Positions 35,176 through 44,129 of a stretch of DNA of 64,000 nucleotides are shown here, in pieces. Location: positions 1-64,000 of the forward strand of contig NZ_QKKX01000001.1 in NCBI RefSeq assembly GCF_003434305.1, in the 5' to 3' direction. The translations under genes and the position numbers were made by a program. Origin of the DNA: Micromonospora sp. MW-13 (GTDB lineage: Bacteria; Actinomycetota; Actinomycetes; Mycobacteriales; Micromonosporaceae). Every line of letters starts with the position of its first letter. Positions within the stretch are counted from its first letter, which is position 1. A model generated the notes under the pieces. It saw only the letters and a program-made list of their open reading frames with translations, was not told the DNA's origin and did no database searches.

Positions 35176-36051
35176 ATGCCCCCACGTCAGAGCCCCACTG
35201 TCAGACGCCGACGGCTGGCGATGACCCTGCGACAGCTCCGAGACCGGGCCGGCATCACGTCGGCGGAGGCGGCCCGGCGGGTCGACCACGATGCGAGCTG
35301 GCTCAGCCGCATCGAGACGGCCGAGGTCCGGCCACACCCCAATGACGTGCGGGCGCTGCTGAACCTGTACGGCGTGGACGGCGACCAAGCCGAAGCCGTG
35401 ATCGCGGTGGCCCGGCAAGCGCGGCAGCGTGGCTGGTGGCAGTGGTACAACGACGTGCTGCCCGACTGGTTCGCGACCTACGTCGGGTTGGAATCAGAAG
35501 TGTCCGCCATGCGGATCTACGAGTGCCAGATGGTGCACGGGCTGCTGCAAACCGAGGACTACGCCCGCGCTGTCTTCCGGGGCGCTCCCGTGGCGATGCG
35601 CGACGAGGAGGTGGAACGACAGGTTGCGCTGCGGATGGAGCGTCAAGCCATCCTCGGCGGCGATGACCAGCCGGTGCTACGGGTCGTCCTCGATGAGGGA
35701 GCGGTTCGCCGCGTGGTCGGGGGACCGAAGGTGCTGCACGCGCAGATCATGAAACTGATCGATCACTCCACCCGTACCCGGCTGCGGATCCAACTCCTGC
35801 CGTTCGAAGCGGGCACCGGGTTCGACGGCAGCTTTACGATCCTCGACTTCCCGCACTTGCCCGCGCCGTACCCCGACGCAGCCGAGGACCGCCTGGTCTA
35901 CATGGACACGCTCACGGGGGCGCTCTACCTGGAGCGACCGGCGGAGGTCGCGGCCTACGCCACGGCGTTCGAACAGCTCTGTGCTCTGGCTCTCTCGCCT
36001 GCGGACACGCGGGATACGCTTCGTGCGATCGCTCAGGAGTTGGCCGCGTAG
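35176..36051 (+). CDS. XRE-family regulator with DUF5753 domain
   Basis: 291 residues from ATG 35176. The N-terminal helix-turn-helix is LRQLRDRAGITSAEAARRVD followed by DASWLSRIETAEVRPHP (about 18-58). The remaining 200 residues are the DUF5753 sensor-like domain, with QWYNDVLPDWFATYVGLE, MVHGLLQTEDYARAV and QLLPFEAGTGFDGSF. Such regulators nearly always precede a DUF397 gene in actinobacteria and control development or antibiotic genes in pairs (BldB/WhiJ-type systems). DUF397 follows 12 bp later. It probably represses its own operon and perhaps the divergent trio. Confidence 0.9.
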   Translation: MPPRQSPTVRRRRLAMTLRQLRDRAGITSAEAARRVDHDASWLSRIETAEVRPHPNDVRALLNLYGVDGDQAEAVIAVARQARQRGWWQWYNDVLPDWFATYVGLESEVSAMRIYECQMVHGLLQTEDYARAVFRGAPVAMRDEEVERQVALRMERQAILGGDDQPVLRVVLDEGAVRRVVGGPKVLHAQIMKLIDHSTRTRLRIQLLPFEAGTGFDGSFTILDFPHLPAPYPDAAEDRLVYMDTLTGALYLERPAEVAAYATAFEQLCALALSPADTRDTLRAIAQELAA

Positions 36052-36063
36052 GAAGAGGTTGGC

Positions 36064-36258
36064 ATGGACGTGTCCCGCGCAGAGTGGAAGAAGAGCACTC
36101 GCTCTGGGTCGTCCGGTAGCTGCGTCGAGGTAGCTGACAACCTGGCCAAGATCATGGTCCGCGACAGCAAGGACCAGCAAGGCCCCGTGTTGTCCTTCAC
36201 GACAGTCCAGTGGGCTGGCTTTATTCGGCATTTGAAGGCTGTGAGGTTCGACGCCTAA
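36064..36258 (+). CDS. DUF397 protein paired with the XRE regulator
   Basis: 64 residues. Family pattern complete: DVSRAEWKKSTRSGSSGSCVEVAD, then IMVRDSKDQQGPVLSFTTVQW, and a short helix FIRHLKAVRF. DUF397 proteins antagonise or modify the neighbouring XRE/DUF5753 regulator in a toxin-antitoxin-like arrangement, according to studies of related Streptomyces pairs. Gap of 12 bp to the regulator, with GGAAGAGG just before the start. Confidence 0.92.
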   Translation: MDVSRAEWKKSTRSGSSGSCVEVADNLAKIMVRDSKDQQGPVLSFTTVQWAGFIRHLKAVRFDA

Positions 36259-36487
36259 ATGTCTGCTGGTGGCGCTGGTGTGCGGGAACGGATAGATCTG
36301 TGCTCAATAGTCTTTGTCAGGGCCTGCTCTCTCTGGCCCAGCGGGCCTCTTACCCCCACGCGACCGCTTGAGGTCGGCGAGCGCGGTCGTCCGCCCCGTC
36401 CGGCCTAGCGGCCAGGAATACCTGCACCACAAGGTGATCCACCATGGAACCGGCTGCGGAGTTACGAGGGGCCTTAATCGCGCTTGC
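36259..36487. other. Intergenic region, no gene seen
   Basis: No convincing coding frame. It connects the DUF397 gene to a decayed tRNA fragment and has several stop codons in all frames. GC content is lower than in the flanking core genes. Confidence 0.5.
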
Positions 36488-36535
36488 TGGCGGGTGGAGG
36501 ATTCGAACCTTCGAAGCTTTCGCGACGAATTTATA
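36488..36535 (-). pseudogene. Decayed tRNA-Tyr 3' half (probable attachment scar)
   Basis: On the minus strand, the segment from a TATAAATTCG anticodon-side end through a long variable arm (CGTCGCGAAAGCTTCG), a T arm with GGTTCGAATCC and the acceptor end CACCCGCC plus A matches my memory of actinobacterial tRNA-Tyr(GTA) from the anticodon onward. The T stem has one mismatch and the 5' half is absent. Displaced tRNA 3' halves are left by tyrosine-recombinase elements. No integrase or intact tRNA-Tyr is present in the window. Confidence 0.6.
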
Positions 36536-36551
36536 GGCCATTTCAAGGATC

Positions 36552-37715
36552 TCAGTACGACTTGTCCTGCCCCAGCACGTGCTGAGCCACGAAGTTGAGG
36601 ATCATCTCCCTACTGACCGGGGCGATCCGTCCAGCCCGCACCGCCCCCAACAGCGTCGCCACCCCGTACTCCGTCGTCATCCCCGCCCCGCCCAACGCCT
36701 GCACGGCGGTGTCCACGGCGAGCGCGGCGGCCTCCCCGGCCGCGTACTTGGCCATGTTGCCGGCGACGCCGGCCTCCAGGTCCCGGCCGGCGTCGTAGAG
36801 GGTGGCCGCCTTGTAGATCATCAGGCGGGCCAGCTCCACCTGCACCGCCGCGTGCGCGAGCGGGTGGGACACCCCCTGGTGGGTGCCGATGCTCCGGCCA
36901 CCCCAGACCTTGCGGGTGGCGGTGTACTCGCTGGCCCGCTCGATGGCGTACCGGCCGGTGCCGACGCCCATCGCGGCGACCGTGATCCGCTCGGGGTTCA
37001 GCCCGGCGAACAGGGCGGGCAGGCCGGCGTCCAACGACTCGCCGACCAGCGCGTCGGCGGGCAGCCGCACGTCGTCGAGGTAGAGCAGGAACTGGTTCTC
37101 CGGGGAGACGATCTCCATGTCCAGCTTGGACCGGGTCAGCCCCGGCGCGTCGGTCGGCACCACGAACAGCGCCGGCTTGAGCTTGCCGGTGGAGGCGTCC
37201 TCGGTCCGGGCCACGACCAGCACGTACTGCGCCTCGTCCACGCCCGAGATGTAGCACTTGCGGCCCGACAGCAGCCAGTCGTCGCCGTCGCGGCGGGCCA
37301 CCGTGCCGAGCCGGTGGAAGTTCGACCCGGCCTCCGGCTCGGTGATCGCGAAGGCCACCTTGAGCGAGCCGTCGGCGAAGCCGGGCAGGAAACGCTTGCG
37401 CTGGTCCTCGGTGCCGTGCTTGTTGATCACGGTGGCGGCGATGGCGGGGGAGACCACGAGCAGCAGCAGGGGACAGCCGGCGGCGGCCAGTTCCTCGCAG
37501 ACGATGGCCAGTTCGGTGATGCCGCCGCCCCCGCCGCCGTACTCGGTGGGGATGTTGACGCCGAGGTAGCCGAGCCGGCCGGCCTCGTCCCACAGCTCGG
37601 TGGTGTGCTCGCCGGCCTTCGCCTTCTCGACGAAGTAGCCGTGGCCGTACCTGCGGCCCAGCGCCCGGACGGCGTCGCGGAGCTGGTCCTGCTCTTCGGT
37701 GAGGTCGAAGTTCAT
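36552..37715 (-). CDS. Acyl-CoA dehydrogenase, last gene of the Atu-like operon
   Basis: 387 residues, full length. The family pattern includes FDLTEEQDQLRDAVRALG at the start, FAITEPEAGSNFHRLGT (flavin/substrate loop), RKCYISGVDEAQYV, and the C-terminal QALGGAGMTTEYGV. It oxidises an acyl-CoA to the enoyl-CoA with FAD, passing electrons to ETF. It overlaps the biotin-carboxylase gene by four bases and is one of two dehydrogenases in the operon, so two different CoA esters, or successive steps of one pathway, may be oxidised. Substrate cannot be told from sequence; a branched or terpenoid acyl-CoA is likely from the context. Confidence 0.9.
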   Translation of the reverse strand: MNFDLTEEQDQLRDAVRALGRRYGHGYFVEKAKAGEHTTELWDEAGRLGYLGVNIPTEYGGGGGGITELAIVCEELAAAGCPLLLLVVSPAIAATVINKHGTEDQRKRFLPGFADGSLKVAFAITEPEAGSNFHRLGTVARRDGDDWLLSGRKCYISGVDEAQYVLVVARTEDASTGKLKPALFVVPTDAPGLTRSKLDMEIVSPENQFLLYLDDVRLPADALVGESLDAGLPALFAGLNPERITVAAMGVGTGRYAIERASEYTATRKVWGGRSIGTHQGVSHPLAHAAVQVELARLMIYKAATLYDAGRDLEAGVAGNMAKYAAGEAAALAVDTAVQALGGAGMTTEYGVATLLGAVRAGRIAPVSREMILNFVAQHVLGQDKSY

Positions 37716-39682
37716 CGGGGGTCCTCCTCGGGGCTGACCACGGCCAGCACGGTGCCGGTGTCCACCTGGCCGCCGGCCGGCACCGGCAGCTCGGCGACCA
37801 CGCCGTCGGTCGGGGCGAGCACGGGATGTTCCAGCTTCATCGCCTCCAGGGTCAGCAGCAGGTCACCGGCGGCGACCCGCTGACCGACCTCGACGTGCAC
37901 CCGGGCCACCGCGCCGGGCAGCGGCGCGAGCAGCGACCCGGCGGCCAGCTCCGCGCCGGGCAGCGGGAAGCGGGGCAGCTCGGCCAGGCTCGCCGCCCCG
38001 TCCGGGCCGTCCACGAAGACCGCCGACCCCACCCGGTGTACGCGGAACGCCCGTCGCACCCCGTCGACGTCGAGTACCACCCGGTCCGGGGCCGCCCCGA
38101 CCAGCGCCACGGTTCGCCGCGTCGCCGGGTCGGTGGCCCAGTCGGCGAGCGCGCCGGTGCGGTCCAGCCGGTACCGCACGTCGATCTCGCCGCCCGGCCC
38201 GGCGTAGCGGGCGACCTGCGGGAAGGCTGGCACGTTGCGCCAGCCCGAGGGGAGGCCGGCGAGCACCGTGGCCGCCGACCGGCGGGCCGCCGCCGAGGCG
38301 AGCGCGGCGGCGAGGGCGGCCAGCGGCACCCCGTCGGGCGGCAACAGCGGGGCGAACACCTCGTCGTGCCGGTCCAGGAAGCCGGTGTCCACCTCGGCGG
38401 CGGCGAACTCGGGACTGCGTAGCACCCGGACCAGCAGGTCCCGGCTGGTGGTCACCCCGTGCAGTTCGGCCCGGGCCAGCGCGCCGGCCAGCAGCCGGGC
38501 CGCCTCCGCGCGGGTCGGGGCCCAGGCGACCAGCTTGGCCAGCATCGAGTCGTAGTGCACGCCGACCGTCGAACCGTCCACCACACCCGAGTCGAGGCGC
38601 AGCCCGCGGGTCGGGGCGAACATGCCCGCCACGCCGGGGACCGCGAACCGGTGCAGGGTGCCGGTGGCCGGCCGGAAGCCCTCCGCCGGGTCCTCGGCGC
38701 ACAGCCGCACCTCGATCGCGTGGCCGGTGACGGGCGGGGTGGCCGCCAGCGGCAGCGGCTCGCCCTCGGCGACCAGCAGTTGCAGCCGGACCAGGTCCAG
38801 CCCGGTGACCGCCTCGGTGACCGGGTGCTCCACCTGGAGGCGGGTGTTCATCTCCAGGAAGTAGAACTCCCCGTCGGGCGCGAGCAGGAACTCGACCGTC
38901 CCCGCGCCGACGTAGCCGACCGCCCGGGCGGCGGCGACCGCCGCGGCGTGCAGCCGTTCGCGCACCCCGTCGGGCAGGACCGCCGGGGCCTCCTCGACGA
39001 TCTTCTGGTGCCGGCGCTGGATCGAGCAGTCCCGCTCCCCGAACGCCAGCACCGTGCCGTGGACATCGCCGAAGACCTGCACCTCGACGTGCCGGCCCCG
39101 CTCGACGTACCGCTCGACGAAGACCGTACCGTCGCCGAACGCGCCGGCCGCCTCCCGCCGGGCGGAGGCCACGGCCTCGGCCAGGCCGGCGGCGTCGGAG
39201 ACGATCCGCATGCCCCGGCCGCCGCCCCCGGCGGACGCCTTCACCAGCACCGGGAAGTCGGTGATCTCGTCGGCGTCGGTCCAGGTGGGCAGCATCGGCA
39301 CGCCCGCGTCGGCCAGCAGCGCCTTGGCCGCCATCTTGTCGCCCATCGCGGCGATCGCCTTGGCCGGCGGACCGACCCAGGTCAGCCCCGCGTCGGTCAC
39401 CGCCGCCGCGAACTCGGCGTTCTCGGCGAGGAAGCCGTAGCCCGGGTGCACGGCGTCCGCGCCGGACTTCCGGGCCGCGTCGAGGATCGCCTCGATCCGC
39501 AGGTACGTCTCGGCGGGCGTGCTCCCCGGCAGGCGTACGGCCTGGTCGGCCTCGGCGACGAACGGCGCGTCCGCGTCGGCGTCGGAGTGCACGGCCACCG
39601 TCTCGACGCCCAGCATCCGGCAGGTGGCGAGGACCCGCCGGGCGATTTCGCCCCGGTTGGCCACCAGCAGTCGGGTGATCAT
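37712..39682 (-). CDS. Acyl-CoA carboxylase biotin carboxylase/carrier subunit
   Basis: 656 residues. Biotin carboxylase domain begins MITRLLVANRGEIARRVLAT; ATP-grasp elements include KASAGGGGRGMRIV and FLEMNTRLQVEHPVTE. A linker and the biotin carrier domain close the protein with LEAMKLEHPVLAP, where the Lys carries biotin. This MccA/AtuF-type fusion carboxylates 3-methylcrotonyl-CoA or geranyl-CoA with the carboxyltransferase encoded immediately upstream (12-bp gap). It lies within an operon with AtuA, so geranyl-CoA or a related branched CoA ester is the likely substrate. Confidence 0.93.
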   Translation of the reverse strand: MITRLLVANRGEIARRVLATCRMLGVETVAVHSDADADAPFVAEADQAVRLPGSTPAETYLRIEAILDAARKSGADAVHPGYGFLAENAEFAAAVTDAGLTWVGPPAKAIAAMGDKMAAKALLADAGVPMLPTWTDADEITDFPVLVKASAGGGGRGMRIVSDAAGLAEAVASARREAAGAFGDGTVFVERYVERGRHVEVQVFGDVHGTVLAFGERDCSIQRRHQKIVEEAPAVLPDGVRERLHAAAVAAARAVGYVGAGTVEFLLAPDGEFYFLEMNTRLQVEHPVTEAVTGLDLVRLQLLVAEGEPLPLAATPPVTGHAIEVRLCAEDPAEGFRPATGTLHRFAVPGVAGMFAPTRGLRLDSGVVDGSTVGVHYDSMLAKLVAWAPTRAEAARLLAGALARAELHGVTTSRDLLVRVLRSPEFAAAEVDTGFLDRHDEVFAPLLPPDGVPLAALAAALASAAARRSAATVLAGLPSGWRNVPAFPQVARYAGPGGEIDVRYRLDRTGALADWATDPATRRTVALVGAAPDRVVLDVDGVRRAFRVHRVGSAVFVDGPDGAASLAELPRFPLPGAELAAGSLLAPLPGAVARVHVEVGQRVAAGDLLLTLEAMKLEHPVLAPTDGVVAELPVPAGGQVDTGTVLAVVSPEEDPR

Positions 39683-39694
39683 GAGTGGCAGCCC

Positions 39695-41296
39695 CTACAT
39701 CCGGAAGACGCCGAAACCGTCGGCGCCCCTCACCGGTCCGTTGTGGATCGCCGACAGGCACAGCCCCAGGACGGTACGGGTGTCCCGGGGGTCGATCACC
39801 CCGTCGTCGTAGAGCCGGCCGGACAGGAAGAGCGCCCCGGACTGGGACTCGATCTGCTGCTCGACCATCATCCGCATGGCGGCGTCGGAGTCCTCGTCGT
39901 ACTCGTTCCCCCGGGCGGCGGCGGCCTGCCGGGCCACGATCGACAGCACCCCGGCCAACTGCGCCGGCCCCATCACGGCCGACTTGGCGTTCGGCCAGGT
40001 GAACAGGAACCGTGGCTCGTACGCCCGCCCGCACATGCCGTAGTTGCCGGCCCCGTACGACGCGCCCAGGTTGACGGTCAGGTGGGGGACCTTCGAGTTC
40101 GACACCGCGTTGATCATCAGGGCGCCGTGCTTGATGATGCCGCGCTGCTCGTAGGCGGTGCCGACCATGTAGCCGGTGGTGTTCTGGAGGAAGACCAGCG
40201 GGGTGTCGGACGCGTTGGCGAGCTGGATGAACTGGGCGGCCTTCTGCGCCTCCTCGCTGAACAGCACCCCCCGGGCGTTGGCCAGCACGCCGACCGGGTA
40301 CCCGTGCAGCTCGCCCCACCCGGTCACCAGGGCCGTCCCGTACGCCGGCTTGAACTCGTCGAAGTCGCTGCCGTCGAGCACCCGGGCCAGCACCTCGCGC
40401 GGGTCGAACGGCACCTTCAGGTCGGCGCTGGTGATACCGAGCAGTTCCTCCGGGTCGTACTTCGGGGGCTGCGGGACCGGGTTGCGCGGCGGCGGGCCCT
40501 GTTTGCGCCAGTTGAGCCGGCGGACGCACTGCCGGGCCAGCCGGATGCCGTCCCGCTCGTCGGACGCGAGGAAGTCCGCGAGCCCCGACGTCGCCGCGTG
40601 CATGGCCGCGCCGCCGAGGGACTCGTCGTCGGTTATCTCGCCGGTGGCCATCTTCACCAGCGGCGGCCCGGCCAGGTAGACCTGCGACCGGTCCCGGATC
40701 ATGATCACGTGGTCGGACATTCCCGGCACGTACGCGCCGCCGGCCGTGGCGTTGCCGAAGACCACGCTGACCGTGGGGATCCGGTTGGCCGAGAGCCGGG
40801 TCAGGTCGCGGAACACCCGGCCGCCCGGGATGAAGATCTCCGCCTGGGTGGGCAGGTCCGCACCGGCCGACTCGACCAGGTTCACCATGGGGAGCCGGTT
40901 GGCGAGGGCGATCTCGCCGGCCCGCCGGGTCTTCGCCAGCGACCACGGGTTCACCGCGCCGCCGCGTACCGTCGGGTCGTTTGCGACGATCAGGCACTCC
41001 ACGCCCTCCACCGCCCCGATCCCGGTGACCACGCTGGCCCCGACCGGGAAGTCCGTCCCGTACGCGGCGACCGGCGACAGCTCCAGGAACGGGCTGTCCG
41101 GGTCGAGCAGCAGCTCGATCCGCTCCCGGGGGAGCAGCTTGCCCCGCCCGTGGTGCCGGGTCACGTACTTCTCGCCGCCGCCCGCGCGGGCCCGGTCGAG
41201 GGCCGCGTCCAGCTCGGCGAGGCGTTCCAGCAGCGCCTCCCGGTTGGCGCGGTGGGCCGGCGAGGACGGGTCGATCGCGCTGTCCAGTGTGGTCAC
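39695..41296 (-). CDS. Acyl-CoA carboxylase carboxyltransferase subunit
   Basis: 533 residues from GTG 41296, overlapping the previous stop (GTGA). Both crotonase-like halves are present: RGKLLPRERIELLLD, PMVNLVESAGADLPTQ, SVVFGNATAGGAYVPGMSD, and in the C-terminal half LVFLQNTTGYMVG and GASYGAGNYGMCGRAY. The SAGADLPTQ block is that of methylcrotonyl-/geranyl-CoA carboxylase beta subunits (MccB/AtuC) rather than propionyl-CoA carboxylase. Works as the complex with the biotin subunit encoded next. Confidence 0.93.
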   Translation of the reverse strand: MTTLDSAIDPSSPAHRANREALLERLAELDAALDRARAGGGEKYVTRHHGRGKLLPRERIELLLDPDSPFLELSPVAAYGTDFPVGASVVTGIGAVEGVECLIVANDPTVRGGAVNPWSLAKTRRAGEIALANRLPMVNLVESAGADLPTQAEIFIPGGRVFRDLTRLSANRIPTVSVVFGNATAGGAYVPGMSDHVIMIRDRSQVYLAGPPLVKMATGEITDDESLGGAAMHAATSGLADFLASDERDGIRLARQCVRRLNWRKQGPPPRNPVPQPPKYDPEELLGITSADLKVPFDPREVLARVLDGSDFDEFKPAYGTALVTGWGELHGYPVGVLANARGVLFSEEAQKAAQFIQLANASDTPLVFLQNTTGYMVGTAYEQRGIIKHGALMINAVSNSKVPHLTVNLGASYGAGNYGMCGRAYEPRFLFTWPNAKSAVMGPAQLAGVLSIVARQAAAARGNEYDEDSDAAMRMMVEQQIESQSGALFLSGRLYDDGVIDPRDTRTVLGLCLSAIHNGPVRGADGFGVFRM

Positions 41297-42432
41297 ATCC
41301 CCATGCCCTTCGCGACGATCTCGTTCATGATCTCGGTGGTGCCGCCGCCGATGCCGAGGATGCGGGCGTCCCGGTAGTGCCGCTCCACCTCGGCGTCACG
41401 CAGGTAGCCGTACCCGCCGTGCAGTTGCAGGGCGGCGTCGACGACGAAGTCGCAGGCGGCCACCGCGACGTTCTTCGCCATCGCCACCTCGGTCACCACC
41501 GGCTCGCCAGCGGCGACCCGGGCCGCCACCTCGTGCACGTACGCGCGGGCCGCCTCGGCGCGGGTGTGCATCTCGGCCAGCCGGTGCCGGACGAGCTGGC
41601 GGCCGGCCAGCGGCCGGCCGAACGTGGACCGGTCCCGGCACCAGCGCACGGCCAGGTCGACGCAGCGTTGCGCCGTCGCGTACGCCTGCGTGGCCAGCGA
41701 CAGCCGCTCGGCGGCGAAGTGCTGCATGAGGGTGAGGAATCCGGTGTCCTCGTCGCCGATCCGGTTGCTGGCCGGCACCCGCACGTCGGCGAAGGACAGC
41801 TCGGCGGTGTCCGAGCAGTGCCAGCCGAGCTTCTCCAGCCGCCGGCCGACGGTGAACCCGGGCGTCCCCTTGTCGATCACCAGCAGGGAGAGGGAGCCGC
41901 TGCCCGGGAAGTCGGTACAGACCGCCGTGGTCACGAAGTCCGCGCGCACCCCGCTGGTGATGTACGTCTTCGACCCGTTCACCACGTAGTGGTCGCCGTC
42001 GCGGCGGGCGTGGGTACGGATCGAGGCCACGTCCGAGCCGCCGTCGGGCTCGGTGATCGCCAGCGCGCCGATCATGGTCCCGGCCAGGGTCGGCCGCACG
42101 TACCGGTCGACCAGGTCCCCGTCCCCGGAGGCGACGATGTGCGGCAGCGCGATGCCGTGCGTGAACAGCGCCGCGATCAGGCCCGAGGAGCCGCCGGAGC
42201 GGATGATCTCCTCGGTGACGATGACCGAGTCGAGCAGGTCGCCGCCGCTGCCGCCCACCCGCTCGGGGAAACCGATGCCGAGCAGGCCCAGCTTCGCGGC
42301 CGTGGCGTGCAGCTCCCGGGGCACCTCGCCGGCCCGCTCCCAGCCGTCCAGGTGCGGCAGCACCTCCTTCGTGACGAACGCCCGGGTCAGCTCGCGGAGC
42401 TGTCGCCGCTCGGGGGTGTCCACGATGGTCAC
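41293..42432 (-). CDS. Acyl-CoA dehydrogenase, first of two
   Basis: 379 residues from GTG 42432, overlapping the AtuA-like gene by four bases. FALITEPDGGSDVASI-type loop (here LAITEPDGGSDVASIR), GSKTYITSGVRADFVTTAV, and a catalytic-region end with QLHGGYGYLRDAEVERHYRDARI. It is closest by eye to the citronellyl-CoA/isovaleryl type (AtuD). It feeds enoyl-CoA to the carboxylase encoded downstream. No enoyl-CoA hydratase lies in the operon. Confidence 0.9.
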   Translation of the reverse strand: MTIVDTPERRQLRELTRAFVTKEVLPHLDGWERAGEVPRELHATAAKLGLLGIGFPERVGGSGGDLLDSVIVTEEIIRSGGSSGLIAALFTHGIALPHIVASGDGDLVDRYVRPTLAGTMIGALAITEPDGGSDVASIRTHARRDGDHYVVNGSKTYITSGVRADFVTTAVCTDFPGSGSLSLLVIDKGTPGFTVGRRLEKLGWHCSDTAELSFADVRVPASNRIGDEDTGFLTLMQHFAAERLSLATQAYATAQRCVDLAVRWCRDRSTFGRPLAGRQLVRHRLAEMHTRAEAARAYVHEVAARVAAGEPVVTEVAMAKNVAVAACDFVVDAALQLHGGYGYLRDAEVERHYRDARILGIGGGTTEIMNEIVAKGMGM

Positions 42433-44129
42433 GGGACCACCTCCCTGGCCGGCCCGGTGGCGAGCCCCGTCGGCAGGTCGACGACGCGGGAGCGGAGCAG
42501 TTCGCCGAGCGCCTTCGCCTGCGGGTCGAACCGGGTGGACGCGGCCACCCCCTGCCCCAGCAGTCCCCGGAGCACGAAGTTCACCGCGCGCAGGTTCGGC
42601 AGCTCGTACCGCTCCACGGTCAGCGGGGCGGTCTCCGGCAGCAGCCCGGCCAGCCGCTCGACGGTCAGCCAGCCGCGCAGCCAGGCCCAGGTCGCGTCGG
42701 TGCGGGCCCAGACGCCGAGGTTCGCGTCGCCGCCCTTGTCGCCGGACCGCGCCCCCACCAGCTCGCCCAGTGCCCCCCGCCGGGTGGGCTGCGGCGGCGA
42801 GCCCCCGGTCGACGGATGCCGCTGTACCGGGGGCCTCTGCACAGCCGTCACGGCCGGCGCGGCGATCCGGACCCGCTCGCCGGAGGGGAGGACGGCGACG
42901 TGCGCGACCGCGTCCTGCGGGACCGCGTCGGCGGTGAAGACCCCGTACGGGGTGGCGTCGCCGGGCAGCGTGGTCAGCGTGCAGCCCGGGTAGGAGGCCA
43001 GCGCCAGCTCCACCGCGGCGGCCGAGAACGCCCGCCCGGCCCGCCCCTTGTCGCCGTCGCGCAGGTGTACGTGCAGCAGCGCGCTCGCCGCCTCGGTGTC
43101 ACCCGCGTCCGGGTGGTCGGTACGGGCCAGGACGCACTCCAGCCCGTCCGTGCCGACGGCCGCCTCGATCTGACCCCGGACCAGGGCGGCCTTGGCCGGG
43201 ATGTCCAGCCCGCACAGGACGAACGTCATCGAGTTGCGGAACCCGCCGAGGTTGTTCACCCCGACCTTGAGGGTGTCGGGCGGTGGGCTGCCCCGGACCC
43301 CGGTGACCCGCACCCGGTCCGGCCCGTCCACGCCCAGCGCGATTGTGTCCAGCCAGGTCACCACGTCCGGGCCCAGGTAGGCCGGGCCGCCCACCTCGTA
43401 CAGGAGCTGGGCCGTGACCGTCTCCACGGTGACCGCGCCGCCGGTGCCGGGATGCTTGGTGATCACCGACGAGCCGTCCGGGTGGATCTCCGCGATCGGG
43501 AAGCCGGGGCGGTGGCCGCCGTCGGGCAGCTCCGTGAAGAAACTGAAGTTGCCGCCGGTGACCTGCGCACCGCACTCGATGAGGTGCCCGGCCACGGTCG
43601 CCCCGGCCAGCGCGTCGAGGTCGCCCCGCCCCCAGCCGAACCGGGCGATCGCCGGCCCCACCGCCAGGGACGCGTCGGTGACCCGGCCGGTGACCACCAC
43701 GTCCGCCCCGGCGTCGAGGCAGGCGGCGATCCCGAACGCGCCCAGGTACGCGTTCGCGGTGAGCGCGTCCGGGCGGGCGAGGGCGTCGCCCTCGACGTAC
43801 CCGACCCGGGCGGTGAGGCCGAGCCGGCCGGCGAGCGTGCCGATCGCGGCGGCCAACCCGGCGGGGTTCAACCCGCCGGCGTTGGTCACGATCCGCACCC
43901 CGCGCTCCAGCGCGGTGCCGAGGCAGCCCTCCAACTGGCGCAGGAACGTCTTCGCGTAGCCCAGGCCGGGGTCGCGCAGCCGGTCCCGGCCGAGGATCAG
44001 CATGGTCAGCTCGGCCAGGTAGTCGCCGGTCAGCACATCCAAATCGCCGCCGTCGAGCATCTCCCGCCAGGCGGTGGACCGGTCGCCGTAGAAGCCGGAC
44101 GCGTTGCCGACCCGCAGCGGCGCGGTCAT
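42429..44129 (-). CDS. AtuA-family (DUF1446) acyclic terpene utilisation protein
   Basis: 566 residues from ATG 44129. The AtuA signature is clear: RVGNASGFYGDRSTAWREML at the start, DVLTGDYLAELTMLILGR, VRIVTNAGGLNPAGLA, ADVVVTGRVTDASLAVGP and IECGAQVTGGNFSFF. The C-terminal ~120 residues form a second domain with LGELVGARSGDKGGDANLGV. AtuA is needed for growth on citronellol/geraniol in Pseudomonas but its reaction is unknown. In actinobacteria it co-occurs with the carboxylase and dehydrogenases, as here, with four-base overlaps. Confidence 0.92.
   Translation of the reverse strand: MTAPLRVGNASGFYGDRSTAWREMLDGGDLDVLTGDYLAELTMLILGRDRLRDPGLGYAKTFLRQLEGCLGTALERGVRIVTNAGGLNPAGLAAAIGTLAGRLGLTARVGYVEGDALARPDALTANAYLGAFGIAACLDAGADVVVTGRVTDASLAVGPAIARFGWGRGDLDALAGATVAGHLIECGAQVTGGNFSFFTELPDGGHRPGFPIAEIHPDGSSVITKHPGTGGAVTVETVTAQLLYEVGGPAYLGPDVVTWLDTIALGVDGPDRVRVTGVRGSPPPDTLKVGVNNLGGFRNSMTFVLCGLDIPAKAALVRGQIEAAVGTDGLECVLARTDHPDAGDTEAASALLHVHLRDGDKGRAGRAFSAAAVELALASYPGCTLTTLPGDATPYGVFTADAVPQDAVAHVAVLPSGERVRIAAPAVTAVQRPPVQRHPSTGGSPPQPTRRGALGELVGARSGDKGGDANLGVWARTDATWAWLRGWLTVERLAGLLPETAPLTVERYELPNLRAVNFVLRGLLGQGVAASTRFDPQAKALGELLRSRVVDLPTGLATGPAREVVP

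Noticed and set aside
37863..41377. Long frames (1044 and 972 codons) across the carboxylase genes
   Set aside because: Shadows of the biotin carboxylase and carboxyltransferase genes; they lack domain motifs and conflict with the four-base overlaps of the operon.
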